From Candidatus Rothia avicola (lineage in GTDB: Bacteria > Actinomycetota > Actinomycetes > Actinomycetales > Micrococcaceae), in NCBI GenBank assembly GCA_019115985.1, contig DXCN01000048.1, positions 1-64,000 of the forward strand: 64,000 nucleotides of DNA, written 5' to 3'. Of this stretch, positions 41,726-50,931 are shown in pieces. The position numbers and the translations under genes are program-made. The notes under the pieces were generated by a model, which searched no databases, was not told the DNA's origin, and worked only from the letters and a program-made list of their open reading frames with translations. Position 1 is the first letter of the stretch, and every line of letters starts with the position of its first letter.

Positions 41726-43075
41726 ATGTCATCTGAGAACACCATCCTGTCGCGCGGCTCTTACAAGGAATCGCAGCGCATTTCAGAGATCCTCTCCAAG
41801 GAATCCACCGGCGGCATCATCCTGCTGGTTGCCACCGTCCTCGCCCTCGTTTTTGCTAACTCAGCGGCCGCCGAGCACTACTTCGGCCTGCGCGATACCT
41901 ACCTGGGCGCAGACTTCTGGGGTCTACACCTTAAACTCTCCATCGGCCACTGGGCTGCCGATGGCCTGCTGGCGGTCTTCTTCTTCCTGGTCGGTCTGGA
42001 ACTCAAAAAAGAATTCGTCGAGGGCGACCTGCGCAACCCCGGTAAGGCCCTGGTGCCCATCGTGGCCGCAGCTGGGGGTGTCGCCCTACCCGCTCTTATC
42101 TACGTACTGATCAACCTCAACAGTAGCTCCGAAGCCCTGGGAGGCTGGGCTATTCCCTCAGCAACCGATATTGCCTTCGCAGTGGCCGTCCTCGCCGTCA
42201 TTGGCTCCCACCTGCCTAGCGCCCTGCGCACCTTCCTGCTCACCCTGGCCGTGGTTGATGACCTGATCGCCATCACCATCATCGCCCTCTTCTACACCTC
42301 TGATCTGAAGATCGGCTTCCTGGCACTCTCGCTTATCCCGATTGCCCTCTACGCCCTCATCGCGCGCAAGGGCGAAAAGCTCTTCCACCTCTCCCCCGCT
42401 GCCTCCTGGTTCATCCTGCTGCCCATCGGTTTTGTAGTCTGGGTACTCTTCCTCAACTCAGGTATTCACGCCACCATCGCCGGCGTCATCCTGGCCTTCA
42501 TGATTCCCGTGCGCAAGAACAAGCGCACCGAGGCGGCGGACGCCCACCACGGCCTGGCCGAGGTCATGGAGCACCGCGTGCGCCCCTTCTCCGCCGGTTT
42601 CTGCGTCCCCGTCTTTGCTTTCTTCTCAGCAGGCGTCGCTATCGGCGGCTTCCAGGGCTTCGTAGATGCGGTGACCGAGCCGATTGCCTACGGCATCATT
42701 CTGGCCCTGATTTTCGGCAAGATGATCGGCATTACAGCTTCTACCTGGCTGGTCACCCGCCTGCGCCGGGCCAACCTCGACCCCGATATTAAGTGGATCG
42801 ACGTCATCGGCGTGGCGACCCTGGCCGGTATCGGCTTCACCGTCTCCCTGTTGATCGCCGAGCTGTCCTTCGGCCTGGGCTCCGACTACAACGATGCAGC
42901 TAAGGTCGCGATTCTAACCGCTTCGGTCACAGCCGCCCTGCTGGGTGCCCTTATCCTGTCGATTCGCAACAAGCACTACAAGGAAATCGCGCTCAAGGAG
43001 ACCGTGGACGAAAACCAGGACGGCATCCCCGACGTCTTCACCGACAACACGGACGCACCCCGCCCCGGCGCCTAG
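41726..43075 (+). CDS. nhaA: Na+/H+ antiporter NhaA (copy 1)
   Basis: A 449-residue sodium/proton antiporter. ATG 41726 (MSSENTIL) after AAAGGG is preferred over a reading from 41681. LLAVFFFLVGLELKKEFVEGDL (in parts, ~90-110), WAIPSATDIAFAVAVLA (~155), LAVVDDLIAITIIALFY (~185; the paired Asp are the ion-binding residues), SGIHATIAGVILAFMIP (~255), and GIGFTVSLLIAEL (~385) define the family. The C-terminal tail (KHYKEIALKETVDENQDGIP) is polar and ends in a DxNxDG calcium-loop-like segment. A tandem paralogue follows at 43245. A structured leader may control it. Confidence 0.95.
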   Translation: MSSENTILSRGSYKESQRISEILSKESTGGIILLVATVLALVFANSAAAEHYFGLRDTYLGADFWGLHLKLSIGHWAADGLLAVFFFLVGLELKKEFVEGDLRNPGKALVPIVAAAGGVALPALIYVLINLNSSSEALGGWAIPSATDIAFAVAVLAVIGSHLPSALRTFLLTLAVVDDLIAITIIALFYTSDLKIGFLALSLIPIALYALIARKGEKLFHLSPAASWFILLPIGFVVWVLFLNSGIHATIAGVILAFMIPVRKNKRTEAADAHHGLAEVMEHRVRPFSAGFCVPVFAFFSAGVAIGGFQGFVDAVTEPIAYGIILALIFGKMIGITASTWLVTRLRRANLDPDIKWIDVIGVATLAGIGFTVSLLIAELSFGLGSDYNDAAKVAILTASVTAALLGALILSIRNKHYKEIALKETVDENQDGIPDVFTDNTDAPRPGA

Positions 43076-43081
43076 CGTCCG
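42953..43081 (+). repeat. 3' tail segment shared by both nhaA genes, copy 1
   Basis: A 129-bp stretch spanning the end of nhaA copy 1 and a few bases after its stop matches 44526-44654 in all but about six positions. The identity falls off sharply upstream, so this tail has been homogenised or recently exchanged. Confidence 0.85.
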
Positions 43082-43119
43082 TCTGCCTCTCGACACACCC
43101 CGAGGGGACCTGATTTCTT

Positions 43120-43150
43120 CAAAAGGACCGCTTACTATGCGGTCCTTTTG
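43120..43150 (+). terminator. Rho-independent terminator between the nhaA genes
   Basis: CAAAAGGACCGC (43120-43131) pairs with GCGGTCCTTTTG (43139-43150) with a 7-base loop. It makes the two antiporter genes separate transcripts. Confidence 0.85.
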
Positions 43151-43244
43151 AGGTTTTGCGGTCCCCTTGAGTGAGATAAGGGGCGGACGCCAGTGTGCAG
43201 TTCTGCATCTTAGATTCCGGCATTAGCTGGGCTTAAGGAGCATA

Positions 43245-44648
43245 ATGGAACCTGAAGCAAGCGAAGACACACCCAACCTAAGGAGAGGCATGACTGAAGC
43301 GCCTCACAAGGACCCGCTCTTTTCCCGCGGATCGTACGCCGAGACCAGTCGCGTCTCAGAGATTATGCGCAAGGAATCGGTGGGTGGTTTTATTCTGCTC
43401 GCCGCCACCGTGCTTGCCGTCGTCCTGGCTAACACCCAGGCAGCGGGCTTCTACGAGGGCATCCGCGACACCGAACTCGGCTTCAACATTCCCGGCTTTA
43501 GCCACCTGATGATGAACGTGCACCTCTGGGCGGCTGACGGCCTGCTGACGGTCTTCTTCTTTCTCACTGGCCTGGAGCTGAAAAAAGAGTTCGTGGTGGG
43601 CGACCTTCGCGACCCGGGCAAGGCTATTGTTCCGGTAGCGGCAGCCTTCGGTGGCGCCATGGCTCCGGCTATTATCTACTTCGCTATCAACCACGGCAAC
43701 GAGACAGCGGTCCACGGTTGGGCTATTCCCGCCGCCACCGATATCGCCTTCGCCGTCGCCATCCTGGCCGGTGTAGGCACCTTCCTACCCGCAGCCCTGC
43801 GCACCTTCCTACTGACCCTGGCTGTGGTCGATGACCTGATTGCCATCGTTATTATCGCCCTCTTCTACACCAGCAATTTCCATGCCTGGTACCTCATCAT
43901 CTCGATTATTCCTATTGGGCTATATTTCTGGCTGACCCACAAGCATGAAAAGCTCTTCCACGACCACAGGTGGGCAGCCTGGGTTATCTTGCTCCCCCTG
44001 GGTCTTATCACCTGGGCTCTCTTCCTGGAGTCCGGTATTCATGCCACTATCGCGGGCGTCATTCTGGGCTTCTGCGTGCCCGTGCGTATGACCGCCCAGG
44101 CCAAGCAGGCCGACGCCTACGCCTCCCTGGCTGAGACTCTGGAACACCGCCTGCGTCCGCTCTCCACCGGCATCTGTGTGCCCCTCTTCGCCTTCTTCTC
44201 CGCCGGCGTAGCTGTTGGCGGCTGGGACGGCCTGCGCACCGCCCTCACCGACTCCGTTGCTATCGGTATTATGGTCGGCCTGGTGCTGGGTAAGGCTATC
44301 GGAATCACCGGCACCACCTGGCTCATTACCCGCTTCCGTGGGGTCAGCCTCGACCCCGATATTAAATGGATTGACGTTATCGGTCTAGCGGTCACCGGCG
44401 GTATCGGTTTCACCGTCTCAATGCTGGTTGCCGAGCTCTCCTTCGAGGGCGGCTCGCTGCACACCGAAGATGCCAAGGTCGGCATCATGATCGGCTCCCT
44501 CATCGCCGCAATTCTGGGTGCCACCATCCTGTCGATCCGCAACAAACACTACAAGGAAATCGCGCTCAAGGAGACCGTGGACGAGAACCAGGACGGCATC
44601 CCCGACGTCTTCACCGACAACACGGACGCACCCCGCCCCGGCATCTAG
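43245..44648 (+). CDS. nhaA: Na+/H+ antiporter NhaA (copy 2)
   Basis: A 467-residue paralogue of the preceding antiporter. LLTVFFFLTGLELKKEFVVGD, WAIPAATDIAFAVAILAG, LAVVDDLIAIVIIALFY with the paired Asp, SGIHATIAGVILGF and GIGFTVSMLVAEL are all intact. Two starts have a good AAGGAG: ATG 43245 and ATG 43290 (MTEAPHKD); the first is used here. Most of the protein differs from copy 1, yet the C-terminal 40 residues (SIRNKHYKEIALKETVDE and DENQDGIPDVFTDNT) are identical, including a DxNxDG calcium-type loop. Each copy has its own terminator or leader, so they may serve different salt or pH conditions. Confidence 0.95.
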   Translation: MEPEASEDTPNLRRGMTEAPHKDPLFSRGSYAETSRVSEIMRKESVGGFILLAATVLAVVLANTQAAGFYEGIRDTELGFNIPGFSHLMMNVHLWAADGLLTVFFFLTGLELKKEFVVGDLRDPGKAIVPVAAAFGGAMAPAIIYFAINHGNETAVHGWAIPAATDIAFAVAILAGVGTFLPAALRTFLLTLAVVDDLIAIVIIALFYTSNFHAWYLIISIIPIGLYFWLTHKHEKLFHDHRWAAWVILLPLGLITWALFLESGIHATIAGVILGFCVPVRMTAQAKQADAYASLAETLEHRLRPLSTGICVPLFAFFSAGVAVGGWDGLRTALTDSVAIGIMVGLVLGKAIGITGTTWLITRFRGVSLDPDIKWIDVIGLAVTGGIGFTVSMLVAELSFEGGSLHTEDAKVGIMIGSLIAAILGATILSIRNKHYKEIALKETVDENQDGIPDVFTDNTDAPRPGI

Positions 44649-44654
44649 CGTCCG
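44526..44654 (+). repeat. 3' tail segment shared by both nhaA genes, copy 2
   Basis: Partner of 42953-43081; same length, same reading frame, including the bases CTAGCGTCCG after the stop. Confidence 0.85.
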
Positions 44655-44878
44655 CCCCCCCCTTTAAAACGGCTCATGAAACGGCAACATCACACCGCGC
44701 CTATTTTGCACAAACGCAAGTGAGCTGTGAGAATTACCCCTAGTATTCACCGCCCCTAGCGCCGGTGATTCTCCGCCCTTACTGCCCACAGTGTCGCAGC
44801 TAGGGCTCCCCACCAAGTGCAGCCGCACCCCACCCATACCCCCGGGCCGGCCAGCCCTTTTAACGATTTGGAGCACGC

Positions 44879-46429
44879 ATGGATACTCTGCTCAACGCAG
44901 TGCACTGGATTAACGAATCCACCGCTGGAGCAACCGAGGTTATCACCGGCATCTCAGATACCCTCTGGGCCTACTTCCTCATGTACGCCCTGGTAGCCGT
45001 AGGCCTGGGCATCACCATCGCAACCCGCGGTGTTCAGTTCCGCCTCATCGGCGAAATGTTCCGAACCCTCAAAGACCCCGCAGGCACCGAATACAACGGT
45101 AAGAAAAGCATCTCAGCCTTCCGTGCCTTCACCGTTTCCGCTGCCTCCCGCGTGGGTGTGGGTAACATCGTCGGCGTTGCCATGGCAATCATCCTGGGCG
45201 GCCCCGGCGCTGTCTTCTGGATGTGGGTCATCGCTTCAATCGGTGCCGCGTCCGCTTTCGCAGAATCCCTGCTGGGCCAGCTCTACAAGCGCCCTGGCAA
45301 GGACTCCTACATCGGCGGCCCTGCCTACTATATGGCCCGTGGCCTCAATGCCCGCTGGCTGGGCCTCATCTTCGTGGCCTTCATCGTGATCACCTACGCC
45401 TTCGTCTTCGTAGCCGTGCAAACCAACTCCATCGTGGGCGCAGCGGCCGGCTCCTTCGGCATTGACGTCAGCGGCACCAGTGGCATGGGTTTCCGTATTA
45501 CTCTCGGCATTATTATCGCGGTCATCGCGGGCTTCATCATCTTCGGTGGTATCCGCACCATCTCCTCTGTCACTGAAATTCTGGTTCCCTTCATGGCAGT
45601 GCTCTACCTGATTCTGGGTCTCATCATTGTCGTCATGAACTTGGGCGAGGTCCCCGCTGTGCTGGGTTCAATATTTGCCGGCGCTTTCGGCCTTGAGGAG
45701 TTCGTCACCGGTACCCTCATCGGTGTGATTACCCAGGGCATGCGTCGCGGCCTGCTCTCCAACGAAGCCGGTATGGGCACCGCTCCCAACGCTGGTGCGA
45801 CCGCCTCCGTCTCCCACCCTGCCAAGCAGGGCTTCGTACAGGCCCTGGGCGTCTACTTCGATACCATGCTGGTCTGCTCAGTCACCGCCTTTATCGTACT
45901 CGTTGCAGGCGATATCCCCTACGGCAACCGCGATGCCTCCGGCACCCTCACTCAGACTGCACTTTCAATCCACCTGGGCCCCTGGGCAGTTCACTTCCTG
46001 ACCGTAGCGATTGCCCTCTTTGCCTTCTCATCCATCATCGGTAACTACTACTACGGCGAGTCCAATATCCGGTTTATTACCGAAAAGCGCCTGCCCATGA
46101 ACATTTTCCGCCTTCTGGTTATCTTCTTCGTCTTCTTCGGTGCTATCGCCTCGCTGGACCTGCTCTGGAACCTGGCTGACCTGCTCAACGGTGGCATGGT
46201 TATCGTTAACCTGGCAGCGGTTTGCCTGCTAATGCCCCAGGTCATCAAGGTGCTCCGCAACTACGAGGCCCAGCGCAAGGCCGGCCTCGAACCGATTTTC
46301 CAGGCCGCAGACCTGCCTGAAATTAAGAACCTGGATGCCTGGGACGGCACCGACGAGCTCACCCAGCGCGAGTACTGGCAGGCCTACGACCGCGAACAGG
46401 CCGAAAAGCGCGCCGCCCGCGGCAAGTAG
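44879..46429 (+). CDS. Sodium:alanine symporter family protein (AGCS)
   Basis: A 516-residue AGCS amino-acid transporter with about ten membrane helices. FRLIGEMFRTLKDP (~60), ISAFRAFTVSAASRVGVGNIVGVA (~78-100, in parts), AFAESLLGQLYKRP (~125), SFYGGPAYYMARGL-like IGGPAYYMARGLNARW (~142), and RRGLLSNEAGMGTAPNAGA (~290) are the family signatures. The polar C-terminal tail (~465-516) is cytoplasmic. It likely imports alanine or glycine with sodium, complementing the adjacent sodium antiporters, although a shared role is inference. GGAG lies six bases before ATG 44879. Between 44649 and 44878 I see no gene or clear riboswitch. Confidence 0.93.
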   Translation: MDTLLNAVHWINESTAGATEVITGISDTLWAYFLMYALVAVGLGITIATRGVQFRLIGEMFRTLKDPAGTEYNGKKSISAFRAFTVSAASRVGVGNIVGVAMAIILGGPGAVFWMWVIASIGAASAFAESLLGQLYKRPGKDSYIGGPAYYMARGLNARWLGLIFVAFIVITYAFVFVAVQTNSIVGAAAGSFGIDVSGTSGMGFRITLGIIIAVIAGFIIFGGIRTISSVTEILVPFMAVLYLILGLIIVVMNLGEVPAVLGSIFAGAFGLEEFVTGTLIGVITQGMRRGLLSNEAGMGTAPNAGATASVSHPAKQGFVQALGVYFDTMLVCSVTAFIVLVAGDIPYGNRDASGTLTQTALSIHLGPWAVHFLTVAIALFAFSSIIGNYYYGESNIRFITEKRLPMNIFRLLVIFFVFFGAIASLDLLWNLADLLNGGMVIVNLAAVCLLMPQVIKVLRNYEAQRKAGLEPIFQAADLPEIKNLDAWDGTDELTQREYWQAYDREQAEKRAARGK

Positions 46430-46605
46430 ACTCAAGACTCCGGATAATTACCCGTCAGGACGCCGTCGCCCACCCCCTGCCCAGTGGCAGGGCAGGTCAG
46501 CGGCGGCGCCCTGGTTTTCAACCCCTATACTGAAAGCTGTTCTTAACCACCACCGGGGCAGGCTACTGCTGCCCGTTCCACCGCAGAGGATGATCTTTAG
46601 CGACA

Positions 46606-48108
46606 ATGACCAACGACTTCCGCCATAAAGGCCTCGCCGCAGGGCGCCTGGGGCTAGCTTCTTCAACCGTCATCGGGGTTGCGTCAACCGCCCCCATGTA
46701 CTCACTGGCTGCCTCTATCGGCTTCATTGTGATAGCCGTGGGCTATCAAGCCCCTATAGCTCTGATTTTGGGCTTTATCCCTATGCTCCTGACGGCTCTC
46801 TCCTATAAGGAGCTGAACGAGGCGGTACCAGATTCGGGTACGGTCTTCACCTGGGGCGCTAAGGCTTTTGGGCCGAAGACCGGCTGGATTTCTGGCTGGG
46901 GCGTAATTGTTGCAGGTGTGATTGCTATGGCCAATCAGACCCAGATTGCGGCGATCTATTTTTGGCTGCTGCTGGGGCGGGACGACCTGGCCCACAACAA
47001 GCACGTCATTGTGGCAACCGGCCTTCTGGTGATTGCTCTGACCACCTGGATTTCCTACCGCAATATTGAGGCGGGTTCGCTAACCCAGTGGCTTCTAGTC
47101 GGCATTCAGTACCTGGCAATTGTGCTGCTGGTGCTGGGGGTTTTCAGCTCCCTTGCGTCGGGTACTGTGACCGGCTTTGCCTTTGAGGCCAGCTGGTTCA
47201 ACCCCTTCAAGGCTAGCTTTGACGGCATGATTCAAGCGGTTCTCATCGCCATCTTTATCTACTGGGGCTGGGATACCTGCCTGGCTATTGCCGAGGAGAC
47301 CAAAGACCCCCACCGTACCCCCGGCCGCGCGGCCGTCCTCTCCAGCTCTATCCTGGTGATCACCTATGTCTTCGTGACCGTGGTGGCTCTAATGTATGCG
47401 GGTGCAGGGTCGGGCGGCATTGGCCTGGCCAACCCCGATAATTCGGACGACGTCTTCACCCCCTTTAAGGAGGCCACCCTAGGCTCCTGGGGCTGGGTCA
47501 TTATTCTGGCGGTGGCTGTATCTGCCCTGGCAACCTGCCAGACCACCATTCTGCCGTCATCCCGCGGCATCTTTGCCATGGCAATTTACAGGTCGATTCC
47601 GGCTAAGTTCGGCGATGTGCACCCCAAGTTCAAGACCCCGAAAACCTCTACCGTTTACATGGGCCTGTCTTCGGCGCTCTTCTACGCGGGCATGACCTAC
47701 ATCAGCGAGAACATGCTGGCTGATACCATCGAGGCGGCCAGCGTGGCTGTGGCCCTGTACTACGCGGTGACGGCCTTCGCCTGCATCAAGTACTACCGGG
47801 GCGATATTTTCACTAGCGCCCGCAACGTGGTGTTCCGCCTGGTTATTCCGGCAACCGGTGGTCTGATGATGACTGCTATTCTCGTCATTTCGCTCTATAA
47901 CATGGCTGACCCTGAATACGGCTATACCCAGATGCTGGGCACCAGCGGTGTGTTCGTTACGGCGGTGGCCTCGTTTGTGATTGGCTTTGGGCTGATGGCC
48001 CTGTTGATGGGCCGCGAGGAGTTCAAGCCCTTCTTCCGAGGCAAAACCCTGAATATGGATACCCGGGTCAAGGTGCCCGAGTCTGCTGACCTTGACGAGG
48101 TGCAATAG
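46606..48108 (+). CDS. APC family amino acid permease
   Basis: A 500-residue amino-acid/polyamine/organocation permease with 12 hydrophobic segments. LGLASSTVIGVASTAPMYSLAASIG (in parts, ~12-36), ALSYKELNEAVPDSGTVFTWGAKAFG (in parts, ~65-90), FIYWGWDTCLAIAEET (~220), and SALATCQTTILPSSRGIFAMA (~305) fit the family. The substrate is unknown; several relatives carry basic amino acids or ethanolamine. The start ATG 46606 lacks a strong Shine-Dalgarno sequence. It is a single gene, with a terminator at 48455-48496 some 350 bp after its stop. 48109-48454 holds no recognisable gene; short open stretches on minus there are not convincing. Confidence 0.87.
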   Translation: MTNDFRHKGLAAGRLGLASSTVIGVASTAPMYSLAASIGFIVIAVGYQAPIALILGFIPMLLTALSYKELNEAVPDSGTVFTWGAKAFGPKTGWISGWGVIVAGVIAMANQTQIAAIYFWLLLGRDDLAHNKHVIVATGLLVIALTTWISYRNIEAGSLTQWLLVGIQYLAIVLLVLGVFSSLASGTVTGFAFEASWFNPFKASFDGMIQAVLIAIFIYWGWDTCLAIAEETKDPHRTPGRAAVLSSSILVITYVFVTVVALMYAGAGSGGIGLANPDNSDDVFTPFKEATLGSWGWVIILAVAVSALATCQTTILPSSRGIFAMAIYRSIPAKFGDVHPKFKTPKTSTVYMGLSSALFYAGMTYISENMLADTIEAASVAVALYYAVTAFACIKYYRGDIFTSARNVVFRLVIPATGGLMMTAILVISLYNMADPEYGYTQMLGTSGVFVTAVASFVIGFGLMALLMGREEFKPFFRGKTLNMDTRVKVPESADLDEVQ

Positions 48109-48454
48109 GGCGCCTGTGCCACTATGCCCTCTCTGCCACCGGTCAAGCGTGTGACAGGGAGGGTAACACGCCATGAAGGTCTAGAAATTTTTTACAGATA
48201 GATAGGATTTGCACTATTGAGGGGTGGTTTTGTTTCACCTTGCCAGACCTAAAACAGGGGGCAAGAGCCCTTACCTGCCTAGTTTTTACCCCCTTTTGTG
48301 CCTACAGAATCTCAGGTTTTGCAGAGGTTGAGGTGTCATACTGGGTGTAGTAGGTCTGGAAGAGTTTGGGCTGACAGACCTGCGATTCAGAGTATGAGTG
48401 TGTTTCAAATTTATCGTCTCTGATAGCTGCCCGCAGGGGTGTGGGCAGTAAACC

Positions 48455-48496
48455 GAAGTGGAGGCGGGCCCCATGGGAAGGGCTCGTCTCCACTTC
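48455..48496 (+). terminator. Hairpin terminator before PXP locus 2
   Basis: GAAGTGGAGGCGGGCCC (48455-48471) pairs with GGGCTCGTCTCCACTTC (48480-48496) with two mismatches, and TCTTTA follows. It probably isolates the PXP operon from upstream read-through. Confidence 0.65.
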
Positions 48497-48520
48497 TCTT
48501 TATCCTGCCGTGCAACACCT

Positions 48521-48550
48521 TTGCGATTTGCATCACTCTAAACCTATGAT
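48521..48550 (+). promoter_or_regulatory. Promoter of PXP locus 2, leaderless start
   Basis: TTGCGA (48521-48526) and TATGAT (48545-48550) with an 18-bp spacer. The -10 box ends six bases before ATG 48557 and no ribosome site exists, so transcription probably starts at or next to the ATG. No ATTGTTGAACAAT site is present here. Confidence 0.55.
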
Positions 48551-48556
48551 GATGTT

Positions 48557-49300
48557 ATGCAGAGCATAAAGATTGAGATTAATTCGGATATGGGGGAAGG
48601 TATCGGCCTTCATAGCTTTGGCAACGACGGAGCACTCATGCCCCTTGTAGACGCCATCAACCTTGCTTGCGGTTGGCATGCCGGCGACCCTGCAATCATG
48701 GATCAGACCGTCAAGACGGCGGTCGAGCACGGAGTCAAAATTGGCGCCCACCCAGGTCTACCAGACTTTACTGGTTTTGGCCGCAGGAGAATGGCCCTCG
48801 AACCCTCTGAGGTCGGGCAAATTATCCGTTATCAGGTAGGGGCACTAACAGCATTCTTAGGTCAGCACGGCGCGCAACTTAATCACATTAAGCCCCACGG
48901 CGCTCTCTACGGAATCCTTGCCGGTGACGATGATCTTATGAACGAGGCTGCTCAGGTAAATCTTCAGTACGGTGTTCCATTTTTCGGCCTAGCAGGAACC
49001 GCTCACGAACGCGTTTGTGCCAACTTAGGGGTTGAGTTCATACCGGAGCTATACGTTGACCTCAACTACAGCGCAGAAGGCTCCCTCATTATTCAGAGGA
49101 AACCCGAGCAGGCAGATCCTTCTGCAGTAAAAGAGCGAATCCGCAGAGCTCTCTCCGGTCAGCCAATTCTAGCGATAGATGGAACCGAGATTACGATTCC
49201 TTTTGCCTCCATCTGCGTCCACTCCGATTCTCCCAATGCCCCAGAAGTAGCTGCAGCTGCACGCTCTGTTGTTGATGACTTTGCCTCTTCAGCGCAGTAA
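48557..49300 (+). CDS. pxpA: LamB/YcsF family protein, 5-oxoprolinase subunit A (copy 2)
   Basis: A 247-residue PxpA/LamB-YcsF protein. IEINSDMGEGIGLHSFGND (~5-23), NLACGWHAGDPAIM (~34), IGAHPGLPDFTGFGRRRM (~59), HIKPHGALYG (~107) and SICVHSDSPNAPE (~215) are the conserved blocks; the HPGLPD and GWHAGD forms are the common ones, unlike copy 1. It heads an unfused five-gene operon with separate carrier, carboxylase and PxpB/PxpC. Codon use is clearly AT-richer than neighbours, a sign of transfer. The gene is 32 bp from accB. Confidence 0.92.
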   Translation: MQSIKIEINSDMGEGIGLHSFGNDGALMPLVDAINLACGWHAGDPAIMDQTVKTAVEHGVKIGAHPGLPDFTGFGRRRMALEPSEVGQIIRYQVGALTAFLGQHGAQLNHIKPHGALYGILAGDDDLMNEAAQVNLQYGVPFFGLAGTAHERVCANLGVEFIPELYVDLNYSAEGSLIIQRKPEQADPSAVKERIRRALSGQPILAIDGTEITIPFASICVHSDSPNAPEVAAAARSVVDDFASSAQ

Positions 49301-49331
49301 ATTCACTCCCTACCAAGAAAGAAAACACATC

Positions 49332-49571
49332 ATGGCAGATATCGTTTCCCCAATTCCTGGAATTTTCTACGTTGCTCCCGCGCCTGGCAAGCCCCCTTTT
49401 GTCTCCCCTGGGGACACAGTTGAAGTCGGCCAGACTGTTGGCATGGTTGAAATCATGAAGCAGTTCAACGAAATCAAATCAGAATTCTCTGGCACCGTTG
49501 AGTCGATTGAAGTAGCAAATGCAGCTCCTGTTACTCCAGGTATGGTGCTCGTCAAGGTGAGTGAAGGGTAA
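49332..49571 (+). CDS. accB: Biotin carboxyl carrier protein
   Basis: A 79-residue stand-alone biotinyl domain. ADIVSPIPGIFYVAPAPG at the N-terminus and VGMVEIMKQFNEIKSEF around residue ~38 give the biotinylation motif (EIMK; the Lys carries biotin). The EIMKQFNEI form is the one often found in carriers paired with PxpB/PxpC operons. ATG 49332 is chosen over an upstream in-frame ATG that overlaps pxpA. It is five bases from accC. Confidence 0.9.
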   Translation: MADIVSPIPGIFYVAPAPGKPPFVSPGDTVEVGQTVGMVEIMKQFNEIKSEFSGTVESIEVANAAPVTPGMVLVKVSEG

Positions 49572-49575
49572 TGTA

Positions 49576-50931
49576 ATGCAGAAACTCTTTATCGCTAACC
49601 GTGGAGAAATCGCTCGACGCATTATCCGCACAGCTAAGTCCATGGGCATCAAGACTGTATTAGCTGTCTCTGAAGCTGATACTGAGACCCCTGCAGCGCA
49701 AGAAGCTGATGAATGTGTTGTTGTAGGTCCAGCACTGGTTCAGCAGAGTTATTTAAACAAAGACGCCCTCATTCAGGCTGCTTTAGACTCGAAAGCAGAT
49801 GCTGTACATCCTGGCTTTGGCTTCCTTTCAGAAAATTCTGACTTTGCGCAGAAAGTCATAGATGCAGGGCTTATTTGGGTGGGCCCCTCACCTGCAACTA
49901 TTAGCCTTATGGGCAATAAATCAGCTGCTTTAGAGGCTGCTAAGCAAGCGGGAGTTCCAGTTCTTGAAGGTTCAGACGGCCCCCTGCAAAACCTTGAAGA
50001 GGCACAAACTATAGCTGAGTCCATTGGCTATCCCTTGCTGGTGAAAGCCTCAGCGGGTGGTGGCGGCCGTGGTATCAGGCTGGTTGAAACGCCTGCTGAC
50101 CTTATATCAACAATTGAGCTGGCTCAAGCGGAGGCTGAAGCAAGCTTCGGAGATGGAACCGTTTACCTAGAACGTTTTGTACGGACTGCTCGCCATGTTG
50201 AAGTGCAAATCTTTGGAGACGGAGAAAACTACATTCACCTTGGGGATCGTGACTGCTCTTATCAGAGACGCTCACAAAAAGTGCTCGAGGAAGCACCAGC
50301 TCCAAACCTCCCTGAAGATGTGCGCCAGGAGATTCGAGAAACATCGGTCAGACTGGCTGCCAACAGTGATTATATAGGTGCAGGCACTGTGGAGTTCGTC
50401 TACGACACCGATAAAAAAGTTGCAGCCTTTATCGAGATGAATACACGCCTTCAGGTAGAGCACCCTGTCACCGAAGAGATTACTGGGCTAGATCTAGTTG
50501 AGCTTCAGCTGAGGGTTGCAGCTGGAGAAAAGCTTTCCCTGCAACAAGATGACATTGTGTTCAAAGGGAATGCTATCGAATGTCGACTCAATGCAGAGGA
50601 CCCCTCCAATAACTTCTTTCCGAGCCCCGGCACCATAGCATCTATCAGCTGGCCACAGGGCGAGAACGTGCGCATCGATTCTGGGGTAGAAGCAGAATCT
50701 GAGATTTCCCCTTATTACGACTCAATGTTCGCCAAACTTATTGTGCGGGGCAGTGACCGTTCTGAGGCAATCGCCAACACTCTTCGTGCTCTTGATAGCC
50801 TCAAGATTGAAGGAATCAAGACAACTAAGCCTCTGCACCAGGCGCTGCTAGAAAGAGATGAATTTAAACAGGTCACTCATCACACTAAGTTCATCGAAAG
50901 CACCCCTGACCTACTCGAAAGGGAGCAGTAA
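49576..50931 (+). CDS. accC: Biotin carboxylase
   Basis: A 451-residue biotin carboxylase. KLFIANRGEIARRIIRTAK at the start, HPGFGFLSENSDFAQKV (~75), the ATP-grasp loop ASAGGGGRGIRLVE (~160), RDCSYQRRSQKVLEEAPAP (~225), FIEMNTRLQVEHPVTEE (~285) and CRLNAEDPSNNFFPSPGT (~335) are all intact, so it should be active with the carrier encoded just before it. The ATG at 49576 has GAAGGG at the right distance. It shares family with the fused protein at 22185 but is clearly a separate lineage. Its end overlaps the start of pxpB by one base (TAATG). Confidence 0.93.
   Translation: MQKLFIANRGEIARRIIRTAKSMGIKTVLAVSEADTETPAAQEADECVVVGPALVQQSYLNKDALIQAALDSKADAVHPGFGFLSENSDFAQKVIDAGLIWVGPSPATISLMGNKSAALEAAKQAGVPVLEGSDGPLQNLEEAQTIAESIGYPLLVKASAGGGGRGIRLVETPADLISTIELAQAEAEASFGDGTVYLERFVRTARHVEVQIFGDGENYIHLGDRDCSYQRRSQKVLEEAPAPNLPEDVRQEIRETSVRLAANSDYIGAGTVEFVYDTDKKVAAFIEMNTRLQVEHPVTEEITGLDLVELQLRVAAGEKLSLQQDDIVFKGNAIECRLNAEDPSNNFFPSPGTIASISWPQGENVRIDSGVEAESEISPYYDSMFAKLIVRGSDRSEAIANTLRALDSLKIEGIKTTKPLHQALLERDEFKQVTHHTKFIESTPDLLEREQ

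Noticed and set aside
48302..48493. Minus-strand open frame between the APC permease and PXP locus 2
   Set aside because: No recognisable family, no good start and it overlaps a terminator hairpin.
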